From WHSW01 sp963828755 (lineage in GTDB: Bacteria; Actinomycetota; Thermoleophilia; Solirubrobacterales; 70-9), in contig CAWHFY010000024.1 in NCBI GenBank assembly GCA_963828755.1, forward strand, positions 62,001-126,000: DNA of 64,000 nucleotides. The letters run 5' to 3'. The translations under genes and the position numbers were made by a program. Each line of letters opens with the position of its first letter. The stretch's first letter is position 1. This document shows, piece by piece, positions 48,077 to 57,165 of the stretch. The notes under the pieces are model-generated. The model was not told the DNA's origin. It did not search any database and saw nothing but the letters and a program-made list of their open reading frames with translations.

Positions 48077-48771
48077 AGTCCGGAGTCGTGGACGCCCCGA
48101 CCCCCGACGAGCGCGATCCGCTGGACCAACCGACCGCGGCGCGACTCTTCTCGTTCCTCGTTTCGTCGCGGCGGCGCCTGACGACCACGGAGCTTGCCGC
48201 TCGCGCGCGGGTCCATCCCAACAGCGCCCGCCTTCACCTCGGCCGACTGGCCGACGCGGGCCTCGTCCGGCGCGCGAGCGCCAGCTCCGGCACCGGCCGT
48301 CCTCACTATGAGTGGTCGGTCGCCCCGGGGGCACTGGTCGAAGGTGAGTCGCCGGTTGCCTACCGCGAGCTCGCCGGCTGGCTCGGCGAAGCTTTGATCG
48401 CCCGCGGGCTCGGTCCACGCGAGGTCGAGGCCGCCGGGGTCGCCATCGGCCGCGCCGAGGCGCCGGTCGACGGCGCCCGCTCGAGCGCCGAGGTGCTCGA
48501 GACGGCGCTCGCGGCGATGGGCTTCAGCCCGAGCTGCGAGCGGCGCGGGACGCGAACCACCTTCACGCTCGGCAACTGCCCGTACCGCGCCGTCGCCAAG
48601 GCCCAACCGGGCATCGTCTGCGTCCTTCACCGGGGCATCGCCAAGGGGCTGGTCGACGCGATCGAACCGGGCGCGAGGCTGAGCAAGTTCGAGATCAAGG
48701 ATGCGGACGCAGCGGGATGCTTGATCGAAATCGAATCCGCCCCCGAAAGGAACCGCCATGTCCACAGCTGA
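48070..48771 (+). CDS. HTH regulator with a four-cysteine C-terminal domain, upstream of narK
   Basis: From GTG 48070 the protein has a winged helix (PTAARLFSFLVSSRRRLTTTELAARARVHPNSARLHLGRLADAGLVRR, residues 21-68, ArsR/DeoR-like). Its C-terminal part has Cys at about 156, 170, 184 and 217 (spacings X13, X13, X32): SPSCERRG, TLGNCPYR, GIVCVLHRG, AAGCLIEI. This layout recalls SufR-type regulators, where such cysteines bind an Fe-S cluster. I infer a redox-, O2- or NO-responsive controller of nitrate respiration. Its 3' end overlaps the narK start by 14 bp, so it is in the nar transcription unit and probably autoregulated through the dyad over its own start. Confidence 0.75.
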   Translation: MKKSGVVDAPTPDERDPLDQPTAARLFSFLVSSRRRLTTTELAARARVHPNSARLHLGRLADAGLVRRASASSGTGRPHYEWSVAPGALVEGESPVAYRELAGWLGEALIARGLGPREVEAAGVAIGRAEAPVDGARSSAEVLETALAAMGFSPSCERRGTRTTFTLGNCPYRAVAKAQPGIVCVLHRGIAKGLVDAIEPGARLSKFEIKDADAAGCLIEIESAPERNRHVHS

Positions 48772-49984
48772 CCCGCGCGGAAACGCCCGCGAGCTCACCC
48801 TCGCGACGACGGCGTTCGCAATCTGCTTCTACGCCTGGGCCCTGCTCGGCCCCCTCGGCCCCGATCTTCAGGATCAGCTCGGGCTGTCGGACTCACAGGT
48901 CGCGCTGACCGTCTCGATCCCGGTGGTGCTCGGCTCGCTCATGCGAATCCCACTCGGCGTGCTCACCGACCGCCACGGTGGACGCCGGGTGTTCACCGCG
49001 TTGATGGCGTTCACGCCGCTGCCGCTCGTCGGCCTGGCGCTCTTCAACGACTCTTGGGGCGCGGTGCTGGTCTGCGGCTTCCTGCTCGGGTTCGCCGGGG
49101 CCTCGTTCGCGGTCGGGGTGCCGTTCGTGAACAAGTGGTACCCGGCGGGCCGCCAGGGCTTCGCGCTCGGGATCTACGGAATCGGCATGGGCGGCACGGT
49201 GCTCGGAGCGCTCACCGCGCCTCGGATCGTGGATGCGACCAGCCTTGACGCTCCGTTCTGGATCGCCGCCGCGGTGGTCGCCGCGATGGCCATCGCCTTC
49301 TGGGCGCTGGCCGAGGACGCTCCGGGGTCGGCCCGGGGCAAGACGAGCTCGATGTTCGCGGCGCTGTCGGCCTTCCGCGGCAAGGGCAGCGCGCGCGCCT
49401 GGGCTCTGACCCTCTTCTACTTCATGGCGTTCGGCGGCTTCGTGGCGATGTTCCTCTACCTGCCGAAGCTGCTGGTCGACGTCCACGACCTGAGCAAGAC
49501 CGACGCCGGCGCCCGTGCCGCCGGCTTTGCCCTGTTGGCCGTGGTCGCGAGACCGGTCGGGGGCGCGCTCTCGGACCGAGTCGGAGCACGGACGGTGCTG
49601 ACCGCCTCGTTCGTCGGCACGGCGGCGCTGGCTCTCGTCCTTGCCGCGTCCTATGAGCACATGGTTCCGCTGACGGCCGCCTGCCTGACGATGGCCGTCT
49701 TCCTCGGCCTGGGGACGGGAGCCGTCTTCAAGCTCGTCCCAGAGTGGTTCCCCGACCAGGTCGGCGCAGTGACCGGGGTGGTCGGGGCAGCCGGTGGGCT
49801 CGGCGGCTTCTTCCCGCCGCTTGTGATGGCCCTCGTCAAGTCTCAGACGGGTGCCTACGCGCTCGGCTTCGTCCTGATGGCCGCGGTCGCCGCGATCGCC
49901 CTGATCGTCCTGCGCTCCGTGGGTCGGTCGAGCCCGGCGCCGGTCGGCGGCACCGCATCGATCCCTCAGGGGCGGGTGGCTTGA
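48758..49984 (+). CDS. narK: NarK-type nitrate/nitrite transporter (MFS)
   Basis: The 408 residues form 12 TM helices with the NarK1-like features FAICFYAWALLGPLGPDLQDQLGLS, RIPLGVLTDRHGGRRVFTA, GASFAVGVPFVNKWYPAGRQGFALGIYGIGMGGTV, and the second nitrate signature FKLVPEWFPDQVGAVTGVVGAAGGLGGFFPP. It imports nitrate and/or exports nitrite. RBS GAAAGGAA lies before ATG 48758. It is followed 73 bp later by narG; this gap holds a 9-bp inverted repeat (TGATCGCGG/CCGCGATCA, 49982-49990 and 50036-50044). Confidence 0.93.
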   Translation: MSTADPRGNARELTLATTAFAICFYAWALLGPLGPDLQDQLGLSDSQVALTVSIPVVLGSLMRIPLGVLTDRHGGRRVFTALMAFTPLPLVGLALFNDSWGAVLVCGFLLGFAGASFAVGVPFVNKWYPAGRQGFALGIYGIGMGGTVLGALTAPRIVDATSLDAPFWIAAAVVAAMAIAFWALAEDAPGSARGKTSSMFAALSAFRGKGSARAWALTLFYFMAFGGFVAMFLYLPKLLVDVHDLSKTDAGARAAGFALLAVVARPVGGALSDRVGARTVLTASFVGTAALALVLAASYEHMVPLTAACLTMAVFLGLGTGAVFKLVPEWFPDQVGAVTGVVGAAGGLGGFFPPLVMALVKSQTGAYALGFVLMAAVAAIALIVLRSVGRSSPAPVGGTASIPQGRVA

Positions 49985-50057
49985 TCGCGGACCGGCGGCG
50001 TGACACGCTGGGATCCGAAGAGCTGGACCTGATGGCCGCGATCAGATCATCGGAGTC

Positions 50058-53000
50058 GTGAGCGACGGCCGCGCCCTCCTGCGGGCGCGCCAGTTCTTTG
50101 GCCCGCGGGCGCGCTCCGCGGACGGTTGGAACGAGGCATCGACTTACGCGCGCGACTGGGAAGCCGCGTACCGGCGCCGCTGGCAGCACGACCGCGTCGT
50201 CCGGTCCACCCACGGCGTCAACTGCACCGGGTCGTGCTCGTGGAAGATCCACGTGAAGGACGGGCTCGTCACCTGGGAGACCCAGCAGACCGACTACCCC
50301 TCGAACGGCGCCGACACGCCGGACTACGAGCCGCGCGGGTGCCCGCGCGGGGCGTCGTTCTCCTGGTACGTCTACTCGCCGCTACGGCCCAAGTATCCGT
50401 ACGTGCGCGGGGTGTTGCTCGAGATGTATCTGGAGGCGCGCGAGCGCCTGGGCGATCCGGTCGAGGCCTGGGCGTCGATCGTCGAGGATCCCGAACGCGC
50501 CCGCGCCTACAAGTCTCAGCGCGGCAAGGGGGGCTTCGTGCGCGCGTCGTGGGACGACGCCGCGGAGCTGGTCGCCGCGGCCCACGTCCACACGATCCGC
50601 CGGTACGGGCCCGACCGGATCGCCGGGTTCTCGCCGATCCCCGCCATGTCGATGGTCTCCTACACGGCCGGGACCCGCTTCCTGTCGCTGATCGGCGGTG
50701 TCTGCCTCTCCTTCTACGACTGGTACGCGGACCTGCCCCCAGCCTCGCCGCAGATCTGGGGCGATCAGACCGACGTTCCCGAGTCGGCCGATTGGTGGAA
50801 CTCCTCTTACATGATCCTCTGGGGCTCGAACATCCCTCAGACCCGGACGCCGGACGCCCACTTCATGACCGAGGCTCGCTACAAGGGCCAGAAGGTCGTC
50901 GTGATCTCACCCGACTACGCCGGCCACACCAAGTTCGCGGACCAGTGGCTGCCCGCGACCGCCGGTACCGACGGAGCGCTCGCGATGGCGATGGGCCACG
51001 TGACCCTGAAGGAGTTCTACGTCGACCGCGATGTCCCGTACTTCCGCGACTACGCGCGCCGCTACACCGACATGCCGATGCTGGTCTCCCTGCGCGAGCG
51101 CGGGGACGGCTCCGTGGTCGCCGATTCGTTCCTGCGCTCCAGCGACCTCGGCGACGCCGGCGAGAACGCGGAATGGAAGACCGTCGTCTACGACGCAACG
51201 CGCGGCGAAGCGGTCGTTCCCAACGGCTCGATCGGTTTTCGGTGGGGCGAGGAGGGAGCCGGGCGGTGGAACCTGGACCTGGAGGATGTCGACCCGGCGC
51301 TGACCCTGCTCGAGGTCGCTGACGAGCTGGTCGAGGTGACCCTGCCACGCTTCGAAGGCGGCCCAACCGAGGGCGGCACGACGATGGTTCGCGGCGTTCC
51401 CGCGAAGCGGGTCGGCGGGCGGCTCGTGACCACCGTCTACGACCTGGCATTGGCCCAATACGGCGTCGCCCGCGCGGGTCTGCCGGGCGAGTGGCCGAGC
51501 GGCTACGACGACGCCTCGTCCCCCTACACACCGGCGTGGCAGGAAGCGATCACGGGCGTCGACCGCGGGCGCTGCGCGGTGATCGCCCGCGAGTTCGCCG
51601 ACAACGCCGAGCGCACCGAGGGTCGCTCGATGATCGTCATGGGCGCCGGCACGAACCACTGGTTTCACTCCGACCAGACCTACCGCTCGATGCTCGCGCT
51701 GGTCCTCTTCTGTGGCTGCCAGGGCGTCAACGGTGGCGGCTGGGCCCATTACGTGGGCCAGGAGAAGGTCCGCCCGATCACCGGCTGGTCGACGGTCGCC
51801 TTCGCGCTCGACTGGTCGCGACCACCCCGCCAGCAGCCGGCGACCCCGTTCTGGTACCTGGCCTCCGACCAGTGGCGCTACGAGACCTTCGGCGCCGACG
51901 AGTTCACCTCGCCGGCCGGCAACGGCTCGCTCGGCGACCGCCACACCGCCGACTGCCACGCGCTCGCCGCGCGGCTCGGCTGGCTTCCGTCATATCCGAG
52001 CTTCAACCGCAACCCGCTCGATCTCTGCGACGAGGCGCGCGAGCGCGACGTCGAGCCAGGCGAGCACGTCGTCTCCGAGCTGCGGGAGGGCCGCCTGCGC
52101 TTTGCCTGCGAGGACCCCGACGACCCGGCCAACTTCCCCAGGGTGCTGTCGCTGTGGCGGGCCAACCTGCTCGGCTCCTCGAGCAAGGGGCACGAGTACT
52201 TCCTCCGCCACATCCTCGGCGTTCCCGACGCCGCCGTGCGCTCGAACGAGTCGCCCCCCGAGCAACGCCCGAACGAGGTCGAATGGCACGACGAGGCGCC
52301 GATCGGCAAGGTCGACCTGTTCACGACGCTCGACTTCCGGATGAACGGGTCGTGCATCTACTCGGACGTCGTGCTCCCCGCGGCGACCTGGTACGAAAAG
52401 CACGACCTGTCGAGCACCGACCTCCATCCGTTCGTCCATCCGTTCAACGCGGCGATCCCGCCCCCCTGGGAGGCGAAGACCGACTGGGACGCCTTCAACC
52501 GGATCGCCGCCGAATTCAGCCACCTCGCCGCGGAGCACCTCGGGACCCGCACCGACCTGGTCGCGGCGCCGCTGCTCCACGACACGCCCGAGGAACTCGC
52601 CCAGCCGATGGGACGGGTCCGCGACTGGAAGGCGGGCGAGTGCGACCCGATCCCCGGGAAGACGATGCCGAAGCTGATCGCGGTCGAACGCGACTACACG
52701 GCGGTTGCGGAGAAGATGACCGCGCTCGGCCCGCTCGTCGAGGGCGCGGGTATCGGCGCCAAAGGGGTCTCCTGGAAGCCCGAGCGCGAGGTGGCTGAGC
52801 TCGCGCGCCGCAACGGTCGATCGAACGGCGGTGGCCAGGCTGGTGGACGCCCGTCGCTGCGCCGCGACATCGACGTGTGCGAGGCGATCCTGGCGCTCTC
52901 GGGGACCACCAACGGGCGGCTCGCGGTGGAGAGCTTCCGAGCGCTCGAGCGCCAGACGGGCCGCGAACTCGCGCAGGTCCCGGCCGAGCGAGTCGACGAG

Positions 53001-53732
53001 CGCCTCACCTTCGGCGAGATCTCGATTCAGCCGCGCAAGGTGATCGCCTCGGCCGAGTGGTCGGGGCTCGAGTCGCGCGAGCGCCGCTACTCGCCCTTCA
53101 CCGCCAACCTCGAACTGCTCATCCCATGGCGGACGCTGACCGGCCGCCAGCAGATCTTCGTCGACCACGAATGGATGCTCGACCTCGGTGAGGGCCTGCC
53201 CGCGTACCGTCCCCCGGTGGACGCCGGGCAGCTGATCGGGCTCGCGGGCGAGCCGGCCGCCGAGGACGCCCTCGAGATCACCGTCCGGTATCTGACCCCG
53301 CACTCGAAGTGGTCGATCCATTCCGAGTTCCAGGACAACCTGACGATGCTGACCCTGTTTCGCGGCGGTCCGGCGATGTGGCTGTCCGACGTCGACGCGG
53401 CCAAGATCGGGGTCGCCGACAACGACTGGCTCGAGGTCTACAACCGCCACGGCAACGTCGCCTGCCGAGCCGCCGTCTCCCATCGCGTCCCGCCCGGGGT
53501 GGCGCTCTTCTACCACTCGCAGGACCGCCACGTGAACGTGCCGGTCTCCGAGATCTCGGGCGCCCGAGGTGGCACCGACAACTCCCTGACCCGGATCCAG
53601 ATCAAGCCCAGCCACCTGATCGGCGGGTACGCCCAGCTCTCCTGGGGCTTCAACTACTACGGCCCGACCGGCCCCCAGCGCGACCAGCTGATCATCGTCC
53701 GCAAACGTCAGAGCGAGGTCGATTACGGATGA
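50058..53732 (+). CDS. narG: Respiratory nitrate reductase, alpha subunit
   Basis: From GTG 50058, 1224 residues, the normal length. The FS0 cluster ligands are visible (His52, Cys56, Cys60 in THGVNCTGSCSWK, and the later Cys in EPRGCPRGASFSWY). The Mo-bis-MGD pocket contains FYDWYADLPPASPQIWG and ADWWNSSYMILWGSNIPQTRTPDAHF, which match membrane-bound NarG closely. NarG reduces nitrate to nitrite with electrons from NarH. No Tat signal is apparent at the N-terminus (MSDGRALLRARQFFG), consistent with cytoplasmic orientation. The stop overlaps narH (ATGA). No frameshifts are seen in this 3.7-kb gene. Confidence 0.97.
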   Translation: MSDGRALLRARQFFGPRARSADGWNEASTYARDWEAAYRRRWQHDRVVRSTHGVNCTGSCSWKIHVKDGLVTWETQQTDYPSNGADTPDYEPRGCPRGASFSWYVYSPLRPKYPYVRGVLLEMYLEARERLGDPVEAWASIVEDPERARAYKSQRGKGGFVRASWDDAAELVAAAHVHTIRRYGPDRIAGFSPIPAMSMVSYTAGTRFLSLIGGVCLSFYDWYADLPPASPQIWGDQTDVPESADWWNSSYMILWGSNIPQTRTPDAHFMTEARYKGQKVVVISPDYAGHTKFADQWLPATAGTDGALAMAMGHVTLKEFYVDRDVPYFRDYARRYTDMPMLVSLRERGDGSVVADSFLRSSDLGDAGENAEWKTVVYDATRGEAVVPNGSIGFRWGEEGAGRWNLDLEDVDPALTLLEVADELVEVTLPRFEGGPTEGGTTMVRGVPAKRVGGRLVTTVYDLALAQYGVARAGLPGEWPSGYDDASSPYTPAWQEAITGVDRGRCAVIAREFADNAERTEGRSMIVMGAGTNHWFHSDQTYRSMLALVLFCGCQGVNGGGWAHYVGQEKVRPITGWSTVAFALDWSRPPRQQPATPFWYLASDQWRYETFGADEFTSPAGNGSLGDRHTADCHALAARLGWLPSYPSFNRNPLDLCDEARERDVEPGEHVVSELREGRLRFACEDPDDPANFPRVLSLWRANLLGSSSKGHEYFLRHILGVPDAAVRSNESPPEQRPNEVEWHDEAPIGKVDLFTTLDFRMNGSCIYSDVVLPAATWYEKHDLSSTDLHPFVHPFNAAIPPPWEAKTDWDAFNRIAAEFSHLAAEHLGTRTDLVAAPLLHDTPEELAQPMGRVRDWKAGECDPIPGKTMPKLIAVERDYTAVAEKMTALGPLVEGAGIGAKGVSWKPEREVAELARRNGRSNGGGQAGGRPSLRRDIDVCEAILALSGTTNGRLAVESFRALERQTGRELAQVPAERVDERLTFGEISIQPRKVIASAEWSGLESRERRYSPFTANLELLIPWRTLTGRQQIFVDHEWMLDLGEGLPAYRPPVDAGQLIGLAGEPAAEDALEITVRYLTPHSKWSIHSEFQDNLTMLTLFRGGPAMWLSDVDAAKIGVADNDWLEVYNRHGNVACRAAVSHRVPPGVALFYHSQDRHVNVPVSEISGARGGTDNSLTRIQIKPSHLIGGYAQLSWGFNYYGPTGPQRDQLIIVRKRQSEVDYG

Positions 53733-55303
53733 GGGTCCGCGCGCAGATGGGCATGGTGATGAACCTCGACAAGTGCATCGGGTGTCACACCTGCTCGGTG
53801 ACGTGCAAGAACGTCTGGACCAACCGCCCGGGCACCGAGTACGTCTGGTTCAACAACGTCGAGACGAAGCCGGGACGCGGTTACCCGCGCGACTACGAGG
53901 ACCAGGAGCGCTGGAAGGGAGGCTGGAAGCTCGACCGGCGCGGGCAACTGAAGCTGAAGGCCGGCGGACCGCTGAAGAAACTCGCGAGCATCTTCTGGAA
54001 CCCCGACCTGCCCTCGCTCGACGACTACTACGAGCCCTGGACCTACGACTACGACCACCTGATCAACGCCCCATCGTCCGAGATCCAGCCGGTGGCGAGG
54101 CCGAAGTCGCTGGTCACCGGCGACGATCTGCAACTCGAGTGGGGCCCGAACTGGGACGACGACCTCGCTGCTTCGAGCAGTTCCGCGGCCGCGGACCCGA
54201 ACCGGCGCGGGCTCGAGGACAAGGTCAAGCTCGAGTTCGAACAGGCGTTCATGATGTACCTGCCGCGAATCTGCGAGCACTGCATCAACCCGTCCTGCGT
54301 CGCCTCGTGTCCCTCCGGCGCGATGTACAAGCGCGAGGAGGACGGCATCGTGCTCGTCGACCAAGAGGCATGCCGATCCTGGCGCTTCTGCGTCTCCGGC
54401 TGTCCCTACAAGAAGGTCTACTTCAACTGGAACACGGGCAAGGCCGAGAAGTGCAACTTCTGTTACCCGCGCATCGAGGCCGGGCTGCCGACCGTCTGCT
54501 CGGAGACCTGCGTCGGCCGCCTGCGCCACCTCGGAATCGTGCTGATCGACAGCGATCGCGTCGAGGCGGCCGCCTCGGTGGCCGACGAGAAGGACCTGCT
54601 CGAGGCCCAGCTGGACCTCTTCCTCGATCCGGAGGACCCCGAGATCCGCGAGCGCGCGCTCGACGACGGGGTCCCGGCTGACTGGGTCGAGGCGGCGCGG
54701 CGCTCTCCCGTCTACGCCATGTGCAAGCGCTGGCGGATCGCGCTGCCGCTGCATCCCGAGTACCGCACGATGCCGATGGTCTGGTACGTGCCACCGCTGT
54801 CGCCGGTCGAGAGCATGGTCACCGACGACGACGGCGAGCTCGACCCCGAGCGGCTGTTCGCAACCGTCGACGAGATGCGGATCCCGGTCGAGTACCTGGC
54901 CTCGTTCATGGCCGCGGGCGACCCGGATCCCGTGCGGCGTTCGCTGGCGCGACTCGCGGCGATGCGGCGGTTCATGCGAGCGGCCAACGTCGACGGCCGA
55001 GTCGATACGGCAATCGCCGAGGACGTCGGCATGGAGCCGGCCGAGATCGAGGCGATGTTCCAGATGGTCGCGATCGGCGACTACGACGATCGCTACGTGA
55101 TCCCGAAACGCCACGGCGAGACCTCGCCGAACGCGTTCGCCGAGCAGGGTTCGTGCGGGATCGACTTCTCCGGGGTCACCGCGACGGTCTCCCCGGCGGC
55201 CGCGAACGACAACGGGCTCGAGAACTACGATGCGGATGCGGTCGCCTCGGACTTCGACCTGCGCGACCAGTTGGTGGTGCACCGCAAGGGGCGCGGGAAA
55301 TGA
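53729..55303 (+). CDS. narH: Respiratory nitrate reductase, beta subunit
   Basis: ATG 53729 overlaps the narG stop and gives MRVRAQMGMVMNLDKCIGCHTCSVTCKNVW. The four Fe-S clusters are accounted for by DKCIGCHTCSVTCK, CEHCINPSCVASCPSG, the Trp-bearing CRSWRFCVSGCPYKK (Trp in place of a Cys, marking the [3Fe-4S] cluster) and CNFCYPR ... CSETCVGR. The length of 524 residues is normal. It passes electrons from the NarI hemes to NarG at the cytoplasmic face. It is coupled to narJ by an ATGA overlap. Confidence 0.97.
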   Translation: MRVRAQMGMVMNLDKCIGCHTCSVTCKNVWTNRPGTEYVWFNNVETKPGRGYPRDYEDQERWKGGWKLDRRGQLKLKAGGPLKKLASIFWNPDLPSLDDYYEPWTYDYDHLINAPSSEIQPVARPKSLVTGDDLQLEWGPNWDDDLAASSSSAAADPNRRGLEDKVKLEFEQAFMMYLPRICEHCINPSCVASCPSGAMYKREEDGIVLVDQEACRSWRFCVSGCPYKKVYFNWNTGKAEKCNFCYPRIEAGLPTVCSETCVGRLRHLGIVLIDSDRVEAAASVADEKDLLEAQLDLFLDPEDPEIRERALDDGVPADWVEAARRSPVYAMCKRWRIALPLHPEYRTMPMVWYVPPLSPVESMVTDDDGELDPERLFATVDEMRIPVEYLASFMAAGDPDPVRRSLARLAAMRRFMRAANVDGRVDTAIAEDVGMEPAEIEAMFQMVAIGDYDDRYVIPKRHGETSPNAFAEQGSCGIDFSGVTATVSPAAANDNGLENYDADAVASDFDLRDQLVVHRKGRGK

Positions 55304-55962
55304 CCGAGGCGGTCCATCCGCTGAAGCTGGCGTCCGTCCTGCTTCAGTATCCGAGCCTCGCCCTGCGTGACGCCGCCGCCGCCGCTCGCGAGCTCGAGAT
55401 CGGCCCGGCCGGCCGTCGCCAGTCATTCGAGCTGCACGAGTTCTGCGGCTGGTATGCGGCGCGGCCGATTCCCGCTCTCCAGAGGCTCTACGTCGAGGCA
55501 TTCGACTTCAGCAAGCAATGCAGCCTCCACCTCACCTACCACGTGCATGGCGATCGTCGCCAGCGCGGGTTGGCGATGCTCGCGCTCAAGGAGAGCTATC
55601 GCAGTGTCGGGTTCGATCCGCCCGGCGACGAGCTCCCGGACTATCTGCCGCTGATGCTCGAGTTTGCCGCGCTCGCGCCCGATCATGTCGGCACCGAGCT
55701 GCTGGAGGAGCACCGGGTCGCGATCGAGCTCGTCCGAGCCGGGCTGAAGCGTGACCACAGCCCGTTCGAGCCCGTGCTGGACGTCGTCGTCGCCGGCCTT
55801 GGCCGACTGAGGCCGGCGAAGGTGGCGCGGATCCGCCGCCTCGCGATCGAGGGCCCGCCGGCCGAGGAGGTGGGGCTGGAGCCCTTCGCCCCGCCGGAGG
55901 TGATGCCGATCGGCGATCCGGCATCGGCACGACCGATGGTCGGCGGCTGGGAGGCCACGTGA
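55300..55962 (+). CDS. narJ: Nitrate reductase assembly chaperone NarJ
   Basis: ATG 55300 overlaps the narH stop. The 220 residues are all-helical, with LASVLLQYPS near the start and VEAFDFSKQCSLHLTYHVHGDRRQRGLAMLALKESYRSVGF and ELPDYLPLMLEFAAL, the core of the TorD/NarJ family. It binds the NarG N-terminus and helps insert the molybdenum cofactor and FS0; it is not part of the final enzyme. The ~40 residues after the family core are Pro/Gly-rich and variable. Confidence 0.93.
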   Translation: MTEAVHPLKLASVLLQYPSLALRDAAAAARELEIGPAGRRQSFELHEFCGWYAARPIPALQRLYVEAFDFSKQCSLHLTYHVHGDRRQRGLAMLALKESYRSVGFDPPGDELPDYLPLMLEFAALAPDHVGTELLEEHRVAIELVRAGLKRDHSPFEPVLDVVVAGLGRLRPAKVARIRRLAIEGPPAEEVGLEPFAPPEVMPIGDPASARPMVGGWEAT

Positions 55963-56699
55963 GCCGCGGCGAGCTGCTGCTCTACGTCGTCCTCCCGTAC
56001 GCGGCCCTGGCGATCTTCTTCATCGGCCATCTGTGGCGTTATCGCCGCGACCAGTACGGCTGGGGGGCGCGCTCGACCCAGCTGCTCGAGAGCCGCGTGC
56101 TCAAGTACGCGAGCACGATCTTCCATCTCGGCGTGCTGGCCGCGATCGGTGGTCACGTGCTCGGGATCCTGATCCCGAAGTCGTGGACCGAGGCCCTCGG
56201 CCTCAGCGACAGCGCCTACCACGTGATCGCCGTGATCGGAGGGATCGCGGCGGGCAGCGCGGTCTGCGTCGGCTTCGCCCTGCTCGTCTACCGGCGGCTG
56301 CGCTTCGCCCGCGTTCGCGTCACGACCACCCGCGCCGACGTCGTCACTTTCGGACTGCTCGGCCTCGGGATCGTCACCGGCATGCTGGCGACGCTGACCA
56401 ACATCGGCGACGTCGTCCACTACCGCGAGTCGGTCGGCCCGTATTTCCGCAATCTGATGATTCTCAACCCGAAGCCCGAGTTGATGACCGGTGAGCACGT
56501 GACGTTCATCTTCCAGGCGCACGTGACCGTCGTCTGGCTACTGGTTGCGTTCTGGCCCTTCAGCCGGCTGGTGCACGCCTGGAGCGTGCCGGTCGACTAC
56601 CCGCGGCGCAGCCCAGTGCTCTACCGCAGCCGGAGCCGGCGGCCGAAGCGCCGGCGCCCGGCCGACGCCGTCACCACCGTGGAGCCCGCCCGCCGATGA
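55959..56699 (+). CDS. narI: Respiratory nitrate reductase, gamma subunit (cytochrome b)
   Basis: GTG 55959 overlaps the narJ stop. The 246 residues form five TM helices. His56 (STIFHLG) and His66 (IGGHVLG) fall at the same numbers as heme ligands in E. coli NarI, and the later pair lies in FQAHVTVVW and SRLVHAW. It takes electrons from menaquinol via two b hemes and anchors NarGH to the membrane. The C-terminal tail is very basic (SRSRRPKRRRPAD). The stop overlaps the hemerythrin gene by 4 bp. Confidence 0.95.
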   Translation: MSRGELLLYVVLPYAALAIFFIGHLWRYRRDQYGWGARSTQLLESRVLKYASTIFHLGVLAAIGGHVLGILIPKSWTEALGLSDSAYHVIAVIGGIAAGSAVCVGFALLVYRRLRFARVRVTTTRADVVTFGLLGLGIVTGMLATLTNIGDVVHYRESVGPYFRNLMILNPKPELMTGEHVTFIFQAHVTVVWLLVAFWPFSRLVHAWSVPVDYPRRSPVLYRSRSRRPKRRRPADAVTTVEPARR

Positions 56700-57121
56700 A
56701 GCGCAGCGACGAGTTGGCGCCGCTCTCGCGCGACCACCACCAGGCGCTGTTCGTCGCGATGAAGCTGAAGCGCGCCGAGGCGGACGGCGCCGAGGCGTTC
56801 CTCGGCTTCATCGCCGCTCACGGGGGCGACCACTTCCGGATCGAGGAGGAGATCCTCCTCCCCGCCTGGATCGCCTCCGACCCGGGAGCCGACCGCGCTC
56901 TCGCCGAGCGGGTCGCCGCCGAGCATCTCGGGCTTCGCGCGGCCGCACGCCGACTGCGCGAGCGCGACCTCGACGCGAGTGGGATCCGGGCCGTCGGCGA
57001 GCTGCTCGAACGCCACGTCCGATTCGAGGAGCGCGAGCTCTTTCCGTTGATCGAAGCCGGGCTCGGAGCCCAGCGGCTCGCGGAGCTCGGCGCCGAGATC
57101 GAGTCCGCCGAGGCTGCCTGA
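56696..57121 (+). CDS. Hemerythrin-domain protein coupled to the nar operon
   Basis: ATG 56696 overlaps the narI stop (ATGA), so it is the sixth gene of the narK-G-H-J-I unit and translationally coupled. The 141 residues give a four-helix bundle with diiron ligands in LSRDHHQAL, GGDHFRIEEEILLPAW, AAEHLGLR and LLERHVRFEERELFPLIE. Such small hemerythrins bind O2 or NO. In this setting it could protect against or sense the NO that arises from nitrite, or guard the Fe-S clusters, as RIC/YtfE proteins do. This role is inferred from position. Confidence 0.88.
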   Translation: MKRSDELAPLSRDHHQALFVAMKLKRAEADGAEAFLGFIAAHGGDHFRIEEEILLPAWIASDPGADRALAERVAAEHLGLRAAARRLRERDLDASGIRAVGELLERHVRFEERELFPLIEAGLGAQRLAELGAEIESAEAA

Positions 57122-57165
57122 GCGCCGCTCCCGCGCTCAGCCGAGCGCCGGGAGCGCGCGAGCGC

